Assembly (NCBI RefSeq): GCF_016908395.1 | Contig: NZ_JAFBDU010000016.1 | Span: forward strand, 1-50,404 | DNA length: 50,404 bases | Source of the DNA: Metabacillus crassostreae | GTDB taxonomy: Bacteria > Bacillota > Bacilli > Bacillales > Bacillaceae | Direction: 5' to 3' | Shown here: piece by piece, positions 1 through 9,236 of the stretch | Position numbering within the stretch: the first letter of the stretch is position 1 | How the letters are laid out: each line of letters starts with the position of its first letter | Made by a program: the position numbers and the translations under genes | Notes under the pieces: model-generated | What the model saw: only the letters and a program-made list of their open reading frames with translations | Databases searched by the model: none | What the model was told of the DNA's origin: nothing

Positions 1-60
1 TGAGGTGGAAGCGCGGTGACGTGTGGAGCTGACAGATACTAATCGATCGAGGACTTAACC
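1..60 (+). rRNA. 23S rRNA, 3' end (partial)
   Basis: The first 60 bases match the conserved 3' terminus of Bacillus 23S rRNA, ending in the gaggacttaacc block, and are followed about 75 bases later by 5S. The gene enters from the left edge, so this is the tail of an rRNA operon read rightwards. Confidence 0.93.
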
Positions 61-136
61 TAAATATTTAAGCGAACGTCAGTGAATTGAATTGTGAGTT
101 GTTATCTAGTTTTGAAGGAATATCCTTCTAAATATG

Positions 137-252
<116 letters not shown>

Positions 253-264
253 TTTGTATATTAA

Positions 265-339
265 TCCGCAGTAGCTCAGTGGTAGAGCTATCGGCTGTTA
301 ACCGATCGGTCGCAGGTTCGAGTCCTGCCTGCGGAGCCA
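265..339 (+). tRNA. tRNA-Asn (GUU)
   Basis: Full cloverleaf: acceptor tccgcag/ctgcgga, anticodon loop with gtt, T-loop ttcgagt, encoded CCA. It sits 12 bases after 5S. A second copy at 48852 differs by a compensated base pair in the T-stem. Confidence 0.97.
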
Positions 340-341
340 TT

Positions 342-414
342 GCTTCCATAGCTCAGTTGGTAGAGTACTTCCATGGTAAGGAAGAGGTCACCGGTTCGAG
401 CCCGGTTGGAAGCT
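342..414 (+). tRNA. tRNA-Thr (GGU)
   Basis: Acceptor gcttcca/tggaagc, anticodon stem cttcc/ggaag around loop atggtaa (anticodon ggt). CCA is not encoded; the discriminator is T at 414. Only two bases separate it from the upstream tRNA-Asn. Confidence 0.95.
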
Positions 415-442
415 TATGAAAATATTCTTCTAACTAAAGAAC

Positions 443-517
443 GGCCCATTGGTCAAGCGGTTAAGACACCGCCCTTTCACGGCGGTAACACGGGTTCGAA
501 TCCCGTATGGGTCACCA
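443..517 (+). tRNA. tRNA-Glu (UUC)
   Basis: Acceptor ggcccat/atgggtc, anticodon stem ccgcc/ggcgg around ctttcac (anticodon ttc), T-loop ttcgaat, encoded CCA. The paralogue at 49031 differs by a compensated acceptor pair. Confidence 0.97.
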
Positions 518-576
518 AAGTTTTTTTGCATAGCGAAAAAACTTACATTAATAATTTTCCTATAATAATAACTTTT

Positions 577-652
577 GGAGGATTAGCTCAGCTGGGAGAG
601 CATCTGCCTTACAAGCAGAGGGTCGGCGGTTCGATCCCGTCATCCTCCACCA
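577..652 (+). tRNA. tRNA-Val (UAC)
   Basis: Acceptor ggaggat/atcctcc, anticodon stem tctgc/gcaga around cttacaa (anticodon tac), T-loop ttcgatc, encoded CCA. Confidence 0.97.
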
Positions 653-786
653 TAGATTTTTCGCGGAGCGAAAATATCTTACCATTTCATTTAACATCTT
701 AAATACCTTCTACTAGCTTAGAGTATTTATTCCAAAGTGAAAATGGATTCTAAGATATTCAATGAAATAAATACTTAAATCTACAC

Positions 787-859
<73 letters not shown>

Positions 860-872
860 CTGTTTTATATAT

Positions 873-956
873 GGAGGGGTAGCGAAGTGGCTAAACGCGG
901 CGGACTGTAAATCCGCTCCTTAGGGTTCGGCAGTTCGAATCTGCCCCCCTCCACCA
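873..956 (+). tRNA. tRNA-Tyr (GUA)
   Basis: Class II tRNA of 84 bases with a long variable arm, anticodon gta in loop actgtaaat, acceptor ggagggg/cccctcc and encoded CCA. Confidence 0.96.
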
Positions 957-1100
957 TCTTATTATATAATGAATGATGATAAACGATGATAGAGTTGGTT
1001 TTAATACAATTCATTAATTGTTTTTTTATTTTCTCATTATCAATATTGTGAATAACTTCACGATAATATGGTTACTATAATTATTAAGACATTTATTTAT

Positions 1101-1175
1101 TGGGCTATAGCCAAGCGGTAAGGCATCGCACTTTGACTGCGACATGCGTTGGTTCGAATCCAGCTAGCCCAGCCA
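1101..1175 (+). tRNA. tRNA-Gln (UUG)
   Basis: Starts tgggcta and ends tagccca-g-CCA, with anticodon ttg in loop ctttgac. The gene and some upstream bases recur at 49480. Confidence 0.96.
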
Positions 1176-1181
1176 TTTAGA

Positions 1182-1254
1182 GAGCCATTAGCTCAGTTGG
1201 TAGAGCATCTGACTTTTAATCAGAGGGTCGAAGGTTCGAATCCTTCATGGCTCA
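1182..1254 (+). tRNA. tRNA-Lys (UUU)
   Basis: Acceptor gagccat/atggctc, anticodon ttt in loop cttttaa. This copy lacks an encoded CCA, while the otherwise identical copy at 49594 has one. Confidence 0.96.
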
Positions 1255-1259
1255 TTTTT

Positions 1260-1334
1260 GCGGAAGTAGTTCAGTGGTAGAACACCACCTTGCCAAGGTG
1301 GGGGTCGCGGGTTCGAATCCCGTCTTCCGCTCCA
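1260..1334 (+). tRNA. tRNA-Gly (GCC)
   Basis: Acceptor gcggaag/cttccgc, anticodon gcc in loop ttgccaa, T-loop ttcgaat, encoded CCA. It starts five bases after tRNA-Lys. Confidence 0.97.
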
Positions 1335-1343
1335 TATTTTTAA

Positions 1344-1419
1344 GGGGCCTTAGCTCAGCTGGGAGAGCGCCTGCCTTGCACGCAGGAGGTCAGCGGTTCG
1401 ATCCCGCTAGGCTCCACCA
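1344..1419 (+). tRNA. tRNA-Ala (UGC)
   Basis: Acceptor ggggcct/aggctcc, anticodon stem ctgcc/ggcag region with anticodon tgc, encoded CCA. It is the last tRNA of the left cluster and is followed by a terminator. Confidence 0.96.
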
Positions 1420-1446
1420 AAATTATCAACAATAATGTACTTATAT

Positions 1447-1480
1447 AAAAAGCGATAAACCTAGTTTATCGCTTTTAAAA
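1447..1480 (+). terminator. Terminator of the rRNA/tRNA unit
   Basis: Near-perfect inverted repeat agcgataaac/gtttatcgct with a 3-base loop, flanked by A and T runs. It lies 30 bases after tRNA-Ala and plausibly ends the rrn-tRNA transcript. Confidence 0.85.
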
Positions 1481-1598
1481 TTGTCTTTTTTAATTTCAAT
1501 AATAAAATCAATGGGTTTTTCACGATTTATTTTACTTTCTTTAAAACTTTCCTCCAAAGTTCTCCAAAATTTGTTAAAATAATTTTATGTGAAAAAAA

Positions 1599-1625
1599 TG
1601 AAACCAAACGGTAACCTTAATCGTA
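1599..1625 (+). promoter_or_regulatory. Sigma-W promoter of sigW
   Basis: TGAAAC at 1599-1604 and CGTA at 1622-1625 with a 17-base spacer match the ECF sigma-W consensus (TGAAAC, about 16-17 bases, CGTA). It lies about 37 bases before the sigW start, as expected for autoregulation. Confidence 0.88.
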
Positions 1626-1661
1626 TAAAAAGAGACCCGCAGAGTGCGGAGGTATGACAAA

Positions 1662-2225
1662 ATGGAAACGATCGTGAAAAAAAGGATTAAACAAGTGAAA
1701 AAAGGTGATCAGAATGCCTTTGCTGAAATTGTTGATCTGTATAAAGACAAGATATATCAATTGTGTTATCGAATGCTAGGAAATGCTCATGAAGCTGAGG
1801 ACATAGCTCAAGAAGCTTTTATTCGATCATATGTAAATATTCATACATATGATATGAATAAAAAGTTTTCTACATGGCTATACCGTATTGCAACAAACCT
1901 TTGTATCGATAGAATAAGAAAAAAGAAACCTGATTATTATTTAGATGCAGAGATTTCTGGAACTGAGGGTTTAACAATGTATTCTCAGGTTGCATCACAG
2001 GATGCTTTACCTGAAGAGGAGTTAGAAACAATAGAACTGCAGGAAACTATTCAGAAGGAAATTCTAAAGCTTCCAGATAAGTATAGAACTGTTATTGTTT
2101 TGAAGTATATTGACGAACTATCATTAATTGAGATTAGTGAAATTTTGGACATTCCTGTTGGTACGGTTAAAACCCGCATCCATAGAGGAAGAGAGGCACT
2201 CAGAAAGCAATTAAGGCATTTATAA
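1662..2225 (+). CDS. sigW: ECF RNA polymerase sigma factor SigW
   Basis: SigW is an extracytoplasmic-function sigma factor that directs core polymerase to envelope-stress and antimicrobial-resistance promoters. The 187-residue product has region 2 at about residues 20-85 (LYKDKIYQLCYRMLG..EAEDIAQEAF) and region 4 at about 125-180 with the helix-turn-helix IPVGTVKTRIHRGREALRKQL. It is near-identical in layout to B. subtilis SigW, also 187 residues. I chose the ATG at 1662 over the upstream GTG at 1644 because cggagg (1647-1652) sits nine bases before it and the length then matches. It is followed closely by rsiW and preceded by its own sigma-W promoter. Confidence 0.97.
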   Translation: METIVKKRIKQVKKGDQNAFAEIVDLYKDKIYQLCYRMLGNAHEAEDIAQEAFIRSYVNIHTYDMNKKFSTWLYRIATNLCIDRIRKKKPDYYLDAEISGTEGLTMYSQVASQDALPEEELETIELQETIQKEILKLPDKYRTVIVLKYIDELSLIEISEILDIPVGTVKTRIHRGREALRKQLRHL

Positions 2226-2238
2226 AGAGGTGAGTAAT

Positions 2239-2871
2239 GTGAGCTGTTCTAATGAGTTTATTCAGCTTTTACACAAATATATGGATCAAGAACTATTAGA
2301 GGAAGATGAAGCTAAAATAAAAGAACATCTTCATACATGTAAGGAATGTTATCACCATTTTCATGAACTTGAAAAAGCTGTTGCACTTGTTCAAAGTACA
2401 TCTCATATAGAAGCACCATCTGATTTTACATCAGCTGTTATGAACAGACTTCCTAAAGAAAAGAAAACTGTATCTTGGAATAGATGGTTAAAGGGTCACC
2501 CACTACTATCAGCTGCATCTTTATTCTTATTACTGATGACAGGTAGCTTATTTTCTGCATGGAATGAAGATCAGCATTTTAGCGTTTCTAAGCAGTCTAA
2601 TTTAGTTGTTGAAAATAGCAAGGTGACTGTACCAAAAGGTGAAATCATTGAAGGGGACGTTACAGTAAAGAATGGAACACTCTTAATTGAAGGTAAAATA
2701 GATGGAGATGTTACTGTAATTAATGGGGATGTAACGTCAAATAATGGTGAAAAGTATGTAGCATCTGCTGGTCAAGTTACTGGTGATATACATGAAGTAA
2801 ATGAGATGTTTGATTGGCTTTGGTATCATATAAAGTCAACTTCAGAGGATGTTGTTAGTATTTTAAGATAA
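2239..2871 (+). CDS. rsiW: Anti-sigma-W factor RsiW
   Basis: RsiW is a single-pass membrane anti-sigma factor that holds SigW inactive until regulated proteolysis (PrsW, RasP, Clp in B. subtilis). The GTG at 2239 gives 210 residues and places Cys3, His30, Cys34 and Cys37 exactly as in the known zinc-binding anti-sigma domain; the ribosome site agaggtg lies six bases upstream. An earlier in-frame GTG at 2230 overlaps that ribosome site. A hydrophobic segment spans about residues 88-108. The outer domain carries repeated GDVTV..NG strands typical of the RsiW sensor part. It is co-transcribed with sigW (13-base gap). Confidence 0.95.
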   Translation: MSCSNEFIQLLHKYMDQELLEEDEAKIKEHLHTCKECYHHFHELEKAVALVQSTSHIEAPSDFTSAVMNRLPKEKKTVSWNRWLKGHPLLSAASLFLLLMTGSLFSAWNEDQHFSVSKQSNLVVENSKVTVPKGEIIEGDVTVKNGTLLIEGKIDGDVTVINGDVTSNNGEKYVASAGQVTGDIHEVNEMFDWLWYHIKSTSEDVVSILR

Positions 2872-2929
2872 TCGCTGGTAGGTACATCAGTTTGACTATC
2901 TATGCTCAGAAGATTGGCTGCACTATTTT

Positions 2930-2957
2930 TAAGGTCATCAAATTGGTGACCTTTTTA
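2930..2957 (+). terminator. Terminator after sigW-rsiW
   Basis: Stem aaggtcatc/ggtgacctt with a small loop and a following T run. It separates sigW-rsiW from cdaA, although in B. subtilis some readthrough into cdaA is known. Confidence 0.7.
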
Positions 2958-2983
2958 CATGATTAAAGGTGAAGTGATATAAT
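2954..2983 (+). promoter_or_regulatory. Putative sigma-A promoter for cdaA-cdaR-glmM
   Basis: TTTACA (2954-2959) and TATAAT (2978-2983) are separated by 18 bases, just past the rsiW terminator and about 200 bases before cdaA. The rest of the 310-base gap (2872-3181) shows no other recognisable element. Confidence 0.55.
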
Positions 2984-3181
2984 AGAGAAGTTACCTTTCG
3001 AAGCTATTTACATAACTGGATAAAAGATGAGGTAATGAGTTTTTTAGTGAAAATTATATATTGGAAACAGATTTTAAATAAAATGTATTGAGGTTTCTAG
3101 ATTTTATTAAATTCTGTTTTATGTTTTAAACACAAATAGGCTTGCTTAGAAAGACGATTAAAACTCATGGAGGACGAGTGA

Positions 3182-4003
3182 ATGGGATATGAGGATATAC
3201 CGGTATTACATTACCTCGGTATAGCTGTTGATATTCTCCTTGTTTGGTATGTTATCTATAAACTAATTATGGTAGTAAGGGGAACAAAAGCTGTTCAGCT
3301 ATTGAAAGGAATTACAGTTATAATCGTAGTCCGTATGTTAAGTCAGTACATGGGTTTGAGTACATTGCAATGGTTAATGGACCAAGCTCTAACATGGGGA
3401 TTTTTAGCGATTATTATCATATTCCAACCAGAGCTGCGCAGAGCTTTAGAACAGCTAGGAAGAGGTCGGTTATTTACTAGAGGTGGTTTACCTGGAGAAG
3501 AAGATCCAGAAGTAGCCGTCGAAGCAATCGTAAAAGCAACAGATTATATGGCTAAACGTCGTATTGGGGCATTAATGACGATTGAAAAAGAAACAGGGAT
3601 GAGTGACTATATAGAAACTGGAATCGCCTTAGAATCTAGAATTTCATCTGAATTACTAATTAATATCTTTATCCCAAATACACCTCTTCATGACGGTGCA
3701 GTTATCATTCAGAAAAACCAAATTGCAGCTGCAGCGTGTTATCTGCCACTATCGGAAAGCCCTTTTATTTCGAAGGAGCTTGGTACGCGACATCGAGCGG
3801 CATTAGGAGTTAGTGAGGTTACGGATAGTTTAACAATTATTGTTTCTGAAGAAACAGGAAGTGTATCTGCTGCTAGAAATAGTGAACTTCATAGGAACTT
3901 AACTCAGGATGAATTAAGAAATATTCTACAAAAAGAGTTAAATGCTCCAACAAAAGCTGTTTCCTCAAACCGTTGGCAATGGAGGGGAAAAAAGAATGGA
4001 TAA
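3182..4003 (+). CDS. cdaA: Diadenylate cyclase CdaA
   Basis: CdaA joins two ATP into cyclic di-AMP, the essential second messenger controlling potassium and osmolyte uptake. The 273-residue protein has three N-terminal membrane segments (about 10-30, 38-56, 65-82) and a DAC domain with the catalytic DGA (171-173) and RHR (203-205) motifs. A strong ribosome site, ggaggac, precedes the ATG. Its last eight bases overlap cdaR, and glmM follows; CdaR and GlmM are known to bind and modulate CdaA, so the operon couples c-di-AMP to amino-sugar synthesis. Confidence 0.97.
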   Translation: MGYEDIPVLHYLGIAVDILLVWYVIYKLIMVVRGTKAVQLLKGITVIIVVRMLSQYMGLSTLQWLMDQALTWGFLAIIIIFQPELRRALEQLGRGRLFTRGGLPGEEDPEVAVEAIVKATDYMAKRRIGALMTIEKETGMSDYIETGIALESRISSELLINIFIPNTPLHDGAVIIQKNQIAAAACYLPLSESPFISKELGTRHRAALGVSEVTDSLTIIVSEETGSVSAARNSELHRNLTQDELRNILQKELNAPTKAVSSNRWQWRGKKNG

Positions 4004-5243
4004 ACTAATAGAAAGCCCATGGGTCATGAGGTTTATTGCATTATTTTTAGCCTTGATGCTTTATGCCTCGGTTAATATTGAATCAGGATCTCCAAGTACA
4101 AGTAAGCCACCGCCATTATTAGGAGGATCTACATCTACTGATCAGAGCACGGTTACAGAAGTACCCGTCACTACATATTTTGATCAAGAAAATCTTGTTG
4201 TAACAGGAGTACCTGAAACAGTTAGTGTAACATTAGAGGGAACAACTGGTTCGATAACAAAGGCAAGTAAGCAAAAGGGTTTCGAAATTTATGCAGACTT
4301 AACGAATTTATCTATTGGAACACACCAAGTGAAATTAAAGCATAAAGATCTTCCAAGTGACTTAACAGCAAGCATTAACCCTTCAATTATTACAGTCTCA
4401 ATTGAAGAAAAAATAACAAAGAGCTTTCCAGTGACAGTTGATTTTCTAAATGAAGATAAACTTGAAGAAGGCTATGAACCAGATCAGCCAATTGTTAGCC
4501 CAAATAGTATTAATGTGACGGCATCAAAGGAAGTAATAGAGCGAATTTCAGCTGTGAAAGCAACAATAAATTTGGAAAATGCAAAAGAAACAGTTGAATC
4601 AGATGCAACCATAACAATATATGATGGGGATGGAAATATTCTTCCTGTGGAGGTTGAACCTTCAGTTGTTGATGTTACGGTTCCTATTAAAAGTCCAAGT
4701 AAAGAATTACCTTTTAAAATAGTTAGAGAAGGTGAGCTTGGAAAAGGACTAAGCATTTTAAGTCTTGAGCCTGATCCAAAGCAGGTTACTGTTTATGGTC
4801 CTTTAGATGTTTTAGAGAACCTGGAATTTTTAGATGGAATCAAAGTTGATCTAAGTAAAGTGACAGAAGATACTGTTCTGGAAGTTGCAATTCCAAAGCC
4901 AGAAGGAGTTAACAAGGTATCTCCTGAGAAAATTAACATAAAAGTAGATATAGATAATCAAGAAGAAAAATTATTATCTGATCAATCAATCCAAGAGGTT
5001 GGAATGTCAGAGGGAAAGAGATTTGATTTCCTTGATCCAGATTTAGGCTCTATTGATGTACAAATCTTTGGGGCACCAAGTGTTATTGAAAACATAACGA
5101 GTGATGATATAGAGCTGTATATTAATTTGGCAGATTTAAGTGATGGAGAACATGAAGTAAAGGTAGAGGTTAATGGTCCTCAAAACATCACCTGGTCATT
5201 AGAACAAGAAACAGTAAAAGTGAAAATTTCCTCAGCCTCTTAG
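3996..5243 (+). CDS. cdaR: CdaA regulatory protein CdaR (YbbR repeats)
   Basis: CdaR is a membrane-anchored extracellular protein that modulates CdaA. The ATG at 3996 follows ggaggggaaaa and overlaps the cdaA end by eight bases; an in-frame ATG at 3942 lies inside cdaA without a ribosome site. The 415-residue product has one N-terminal membrane segment (about 12-28, FIALFLALMLYASV) followed by repeated YbbR domains rich in V-T-V strands, each with a G-x-P-E/S-V-I/L turn. It is shorter than the roughly 480 residues I recall for B. subtilis CdaR. Confidence 0.94.
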   Translation: MDKLIESPWVMRFIALFLALMLYASVNIESGSPSTSKPPPLLGGSTSTDQSTVTEVPVTTYFDQENLVVTGVPETVSVTLEGTTGSITKASKQKGFEIYADLTNLSIGTHQVKLKHKDLPSDLTASINPSIITVSIEEKITKSFPVTVDFLNEDKLEEGYEPDQPIVSPNSINVTASKEVIERISAVKATINLENAKETVESDATITIYDGDGNILPVEVEPSVVDVTVPIKSPSKELPFKIVREGELGKGLSILSLEPDPKQVTVYGPLDVLENLEFLDGIKVDLSKVTEDTVLEVAIPKPEGVNKVSPEKINIKVDIDNQEEKLLSDQSIQEVGMSEGKRFDFLDPDLGSIDVQIFGAPSVIENITSDDIELYINLADLSDGEHEVKVEVNGPQNITWSLEQETVKVKISSAS

Positions 5244-5271
5244 GCAGATAGGATAAAAGGAGCGAAACCAA

Positions 5272-6618
5272 ATGGGAAAGTATTTTGGTACAGATGGAGT
5301 ACGAGGAGTAGCGAATAGTGAATTAACACCTGAATTAGCTTTTAAAATAGGGCGATTTGGTGGGTACGTTTTAACAAAGGATAAAGAGCGTCCTAAGGTT
5401 CTTATTGGTCGTGACACTCGGATATCAGGACATATGTTAGAAGGAGCACTAGTTGCTGGGCTTTTATCAATTGGGGCAGAGGTTATGCGATTAGGCGTCA
5501 TCTCGACACCAGGTGTTGCTTATTTAACAAAGGCACTTGGGGCAGAAGCTGGAGTCATGATTTCTGCATCACATAATCCTGTTGAAGATAATGGAATTAA
5601 ATATTTCGGACCAGATGGTTTCAAGCTTTCTGATGATCAAGAGCTGGAAATTGAAGCATTGATGGATCAAGAAGAAGATACTTTACCTAGACCTGTAGGG
5701 AAGAATTTAGGACAAGTTAATGATTATTTTGAAGGTGGACAGAAATATCTTCAATTCTTAAAACAAACAGTAGATGAAGACTTTACTGGCATTCATGTTG
5801 CATTAGATTGTGCACATGGTGCAACATCGTCATTAGCAACACATTTGTTTGCTGACTTGGATGCAGATGTTTCTACTATGGGTACATCACCTAATGGATT
5901 AAATATTAACGATGGTGTTGGTTCAACACATCCAGAGGCACTTTCAGCCTTTTTAAAAGAAAAGAATGCAGATATCGGATTAGCATTTGATGGAGATGGT
6001 GACCGTATGATTGCAATAGATGAAAATGGTGCAATCGTTGATGGTGATCAAATTATGTTCATTTGTGCCAAGTACTTAAATAATGAAGGTAGACTGAAGA
6101 AAAATACTGTTGTATCTACAGTTATGAGTAACCTTGGTTTCTATAAAGGCTTGGAGATAGAAAATATCAAGAGTGTTGCTACAGCGGTAGGTGATCGTTA
6201 TGTAGTAGAAGAAATGAGAAAAAATGACTATAATCTTGGTGGAGAACAGTCAGGGCATATTATTTTCTTAGATTACAATACAACAGGTGACGGATTGCTT
6301 TCTGGTTTACAGCTGGTTAATATTATGAAATTAACTGGTAAGAAATTATCAGAGCTTGCAGAGGAAATGCAAAAATTCCCTCAATTACTTATTAATGTGA
6401 GAGTAACTGATAAATATAAAGTAACTGAAAATGCCAAAGTTAAAGAAGTGATTACAGCAGTTGAAGCAGAGATGAATGGAAATGGTCGTATACTTGTTAG
6501 ACCATCAGGTACAGAGCCGTTAGTACGTGTTATGGCAGAAGCTCCAACTGAAGAGCAATGCCGTGAATATGTAGAAAGAATTGTAGAAGTTGTAAAAGCA
6601 GAAATGGGATTAGAGTAG
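5272..6618 (+). CDS. glmM: Phosphoglucosamine mutase GlmM
   Basis: GlmM converts glucosamine-6-phosphate to glucosamine-1-phosphate for UDP-GlcNAc, the precursor of murein and teichoic acids. At 448 residues it has the usual length. The active-site phosphoserine is Ser100 in ISASHNP (98-103), the magnesium loop is DGDGDR near 240, the sugar loop is GGEQSGH near 325, and the phosphate-binding loop RPSGTEP lies near the C-terminus. The ribosome site aaaggagcg lies eight bases upstream. It is the third gene of the cda operon, followed by a terminator. Confidence 0.98.
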   Translation: MGKYFGTDGVRGVANSELTPELAFKIGRFGGYVLTKDKERPKVLIGRDTRISGHMLEGALVAGLLSIGAEVMRLGVISTPGVAYLTKALGAEAGVMISASHNPVEDNGIKYFGPDGFKLSDDQELEIEALMDQEEDTLPRPVGKNLGQVNDYFEGGQKYLQFLKQTVDEDFTGIHVALDCAHGATSSLATHLFADLDADVSTMGTSPNGLNINDGVGSTHPEALSAFLKEKNADIGLAFDGDGDRMIAIDENGAIVDGDQIMFICAKYLNNEGRLKKNTVVSTVMSNLGFYKGLEIENIKSVATAVGDRYVVEEMRKNDYNLGGEQSGHIIFLDYNTTGDGLLSGLQLVNIMKLTGKKLSELAEEMQKFPQLLINVRVTDKYKVTENAKVKEVITAVEAEMNGNGRILVRPSGTEPLVRVMAEAPTEEQCREYVERIVEVVKAEMGLE

Positions 6619-6626
6619 TAGCTTTA

Positions 6627-6650
6627 GAAGCGGGGAAACCCGCTTTTTTA
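6627..6650 (+). terminator. Terminator after glmM
   Basis: GC-rich stem agcgggg/cccgct with an AAA loop followed by seven T, nine bases after the glmM stop. It separates the cda operon from the glmS leader. Confidence 0.9.
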
Positions 6651-6839
6651 TATGCTTAAATATTGAGGATCAAGGTTTCTCATTAACAAGAAAAGAAACC
6701 CATGCATATAGTGTAAGTAAACAATCGATACTAAGGTTGTGAAGCAATTGGAAAAAATAGATTGACGATTTAAATCTTCGTATTGTAATATTAACTTTGT
6801 GTTTAAATTTAATGTAAAGGAGCATAGGTTTTATCTGAA

Positions 6840-7005
6840 AACATCATAAAGCGCCTGAACTAAGTGGACGAAAAAGCTTAGTTGACGAGGATGGAGGTTA
6901 TCGAAATTTCGGCGGATGCCTCCCGGTTGATTGGTTACAACCGTAAACTTTTTCTTAAAACAAAGAGGTAACTTTTTGAACAAAGGGAAAAGTGTAGCCT
7001 TCCAA
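6840..7005 (+). ncRNA. glmS ribozyme (GlcN6P-activated self-cleaving riboswitch)
   Basis: The 5' leader of glmS carries the conserved catalytic core: gcgcc at 6851-6855, agttgacgagg near 6880-6890, then ttatcgaaatttcggcgg and gcctcccggttg (6898-6930). Cleavage in this class occurs just 5' of the first G of gcgcc, here between 6850 and 6851. Downstream helices P3/P4 are probably the ggttacaacc and agaggtaac segments to about 7000. Glucosamine-6-phosphate binding triggers cleavage and mRNA decay, giving feedback on GlmS. Boundaries are approximate. Confidence 0.95.
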
Positions 7006-7018
7006 ATAACAAAAAACA

Positions 7019-7075
7019 TGTGTGAGGGGACAGTGAATGTCTCCGAAATTTAATTGACAACTGTCCCATGACACA
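7019..7075 (+). repeat. Inverted repeat between glmS ribozyme and start codon
   Basis: Arms 7019-7034 and 7060-7075 pair at 14 of 16 positions around a 25-base loop. The arms share the gtgagg-ggacag core with the large hairpin at 10509-10578, which suggests a common interspersed repeat rather than part of the ribozyme. The glmS ribosome site lies just outside at 7081-7087. Confidence 0.65.
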
Positions 7076-7095
7076 CTCTATGGGAGGAAACAAAT

Positions 7096-8901
7096 ATGTG
7101 CGGAATAGTAGGATATATTGGACAAAATGACTCTAAGGAAATTCTTTTAAAGGGATTAGAGAAATTAGAGTATCGAGGATATGACTCTGCTGGAATTGCA
7201 ACGATGAATCAAGATGGAGTGCATATTTTCAAAGAAAAAGGTCGTATTGCTGAGCTACGTAAAAGTGTAGATGAGAAAGTTGAAGCATCAACAGGAATTG
7301 GTCATACAAGATGGGCGACTCATGGCGTACCAAGCCAAGTAAATGCACACCCACATCAAAGTACAACTAGTAGATTTACTATTGTACACAATGGTGTGAT
7401 TGAAAACTATGCCATCTTAAAACGTGAGTATCTACAAAACGTTGACCTAAAAAGTGATACAGACACAGAAATAATTGTCCAAGTTATTGATAAATTTGTT
7501 AATGAAGGATTAGAGGTTGAGGAAGCGTTCCGTCAAACGTTATCAATCTTAAAAGGCTCTTATGCAATTGCATTATTAGATGAGCAAAATCCTAACATGA
7601 TTTATGTCGCAAAAAACAAAAGTCCTCTTCTTGTTGGTTTAGGTGATGGTAGCTTCAATGTTGTAGCATCAGATGCTATGGCAATGCTACAAGTAACTGA
7701 TCAATATGTGGAGATCATGGATAAAGAAATGGTATTCGTTGAACGTGAAACGGTTACTATTAAAGATTTACAAGGTAATGTAATTGAACGTGCACCTTAC
7801 AAAGCTGAAATTGATTCTAGCGATATTGAAAAGGGCACATATCCTCACTACATGTTGAAAGAAATTGATGAGCAACCTTTAGTTACAAGAAGAATTATTG
7901 ATAAATACCGTAATGATGCTGATGAAATCACAGTTGATTCAGATATCGTAGCTGCAGTTAATGCGGCAGACCGAATTTATATTGTTGCTGCAGGAACTAG
8001 CTATCATGCAGGGTTAATTGGTAAACAGTTTATTGAAAACTGGGCTAAAATTCCTGTTGAAGTTCATATTGCAAGTGAATTTTCTTACAATATGCCTTTA
8101 TTATCACCTAATCCACTGTTTATTTTTATCTCACAAAGTGGAGAAACAGCTGATAGCCGTGCAGTATTAGTACAAATTAAAGAGCTTGGACATAAAGCAT
8201 TAACAATTACAAATGTTCAAGGATCTACACTATCTCGTGAAGCTGATTATACAATGTTATTACATGCTGGTCCTGAAATTGCTGTAGCATCAACAAAAGC
8301 ATATACAGCACAACTAGCAGTGCTTTCTATTCTTGCAGCAGTTGCAGCTGAAGGAAAAGGTCGTTCATTAGAATTTGATCTAACGAAGGAGCTTGGAATT
8401 GTTGCTAATGCAATGGAGGTTCTATGTGATCAAAAAGAAGAAATGGAAGAGATTGCAAAGGAATACTTTGCAACAACTCGTAATGCATTCTTTATTGGTC
8501 GTTCTGTAGACTACTATGTAGGATTAGAAGGAGCATTGAAGCTTAAAGAAATCTCATATATTCAAGCTGAAGGCTTTGCAGGTGGAGAATTAAAGCATGG
8601 GACGATTGCTTTAATCGAAAATGGAACACCAATTATTGCACTATCAACTCAAGAACATGTTAACTTAAGTATTCGTGGAAATGTGAAAGAAGTAGTAGCA
8701 CGTGGTGCAAATCCTTGTATCATTTCTATGAAAGGCTTAGAAGAAGAAGATGATCGTTTCATTCTTCCAAGTGTTCATGAGCAATTATCACCATTAGTAG
8801 CTGTTGTACCATTACAATTAATTTCTTATTATGCAGCATTACACCGTGATTGTGATGTTGATAAACCAAGAAATTTAGCTAAGAGTGTTACAGTAGAATA
8901 A
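7096..8901 (+). CDS. glmS: Glutamine--fructose-6-phosphate aminotransferase GlmS
   Basis: GlmS makes glucosamine-6-phosphate from fructose-6-phosphate and glutamine, the first committed step of UDP-GlcNAc synthesis. The 601-codon frame begins MCGIVGYIG, so Cys2 becomes the N-terminal nucleophile of the glutaminase domain (about 2-220; HTRWATHG substrate loop). Two SIS sugar-isomerase domains follow (about 285-425 and 455-595; SQSGETADS and STKAYTAQ loops), and it ends in the conserved tail [11 protein letters not shown]. It is transcribed alone behind the ribozyme leader; GlmM, the next enzyme, is encoded just upstream. Confidence 0.98.
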   Translation: MCGIVGYIGQNDSKEILLKGLEKLEYRGYDSAGIATMNQDGVHIFKEKGRIAELRKSVDEKVEASTGIGHTRWATHGVPSQVNAHPHQSTTSRFTIVHNGVIENYAILKREYLQNVDLKSDTDTEIIVQVIDKFVNEGLEVEEAFRQTLSILKGSYAIALLDEQNPNMIYVAKNKSPLLVGLGDGSFNVVASDAMAMLQVTDQYVEIMDKEMVFVERETVTIKDLQGNVIERAPYKAEIDSSDIEKGTYPHYMLKEIDEQPLVTRRIIDKYRNDADEITVDSDIVAAVNAADRIYIVAAGTSYHAGLIGKQFIENWAKIPVEVHIASEFSYNMPLLSPNPLFIFISQSGETADSRAVLVQIKELGHKALTITNVQGSTLSREADYTMLLHAGPEIAVASTKAYTAQLAVLSILAAVAAEGKGRSLEFDLTKELGIVANAMEVLCDQKEEMEEIAKEYFATTRNAFFIGRSVDYYVGLEGALKLKEISYIQAEGFAGGELKHGTIALIENGTPIIALSTQEHVNLSIRGNVKEVVARGANPCIISMKGLEEEDDRFILPSVHEQLSPLVAVVPLQLISYYAALHRDCDVDKPRNLAKSVTVE

Positions 8902-8965
8902 TTGGTTAGAGTTAAATGCTATTAACAACATAAAGTTGCTAAAAGCTAATATATAAGTAATTCCC

Positions 8966-9014
8966 AAAAGCGATTGAAAATTGGAGCATCCCTCCAGTTT
9001 CAATCGCTTTTTTG
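8966..9014 (+). terminator. Terminator after glmS
   Basis: Long stem aaaagcgattgaaa/tttcaatcgctttt containing an inner ttggag/ctccag helix, followed by T-rich sequence. Confidence 0.92.
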
Positions 9015-9162
9015 TTTTCTTGTAAAGAAATAATATAGAAAAGTAGGTACCGTTGATATAAGTTTAGAAACTAAAATTTAAATACAAGTTGACAGGTAGG
9101 AATAATATGAATTATAATCTGACTAATTAGAAAATGGAATAAGAAAGCCGATCGGTCAACCG

Positions 9163-9203
9163 AAGGTATAACTTTATCACATGATTGGGTTATGCCTTTT
9201 TTA
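9163..9203 (+). terminator. Terminator/attenuator-like hairpin before tauE-like gene
   Basis: Arms aaggtataac and gttatgcctt (one G-U pair) close a loop of about 18 bases and are followed by a run of T, 35 bases before the permease start. No gene ends just upstream, so it may be a leader attenuator. No known riboswitch core is recognisable in 9014-9236. Confidence 0.55.
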
Positions 9204-9236
9204 TTGTCATTTTCATATCAAATGAGGTGTTAATTA

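Noticed and set aside
6831-7019. 62-codon minus-strand frame over the glmS leader
   Set aside because: It is antisense to the glmS ribozyme and has no ribosome site.
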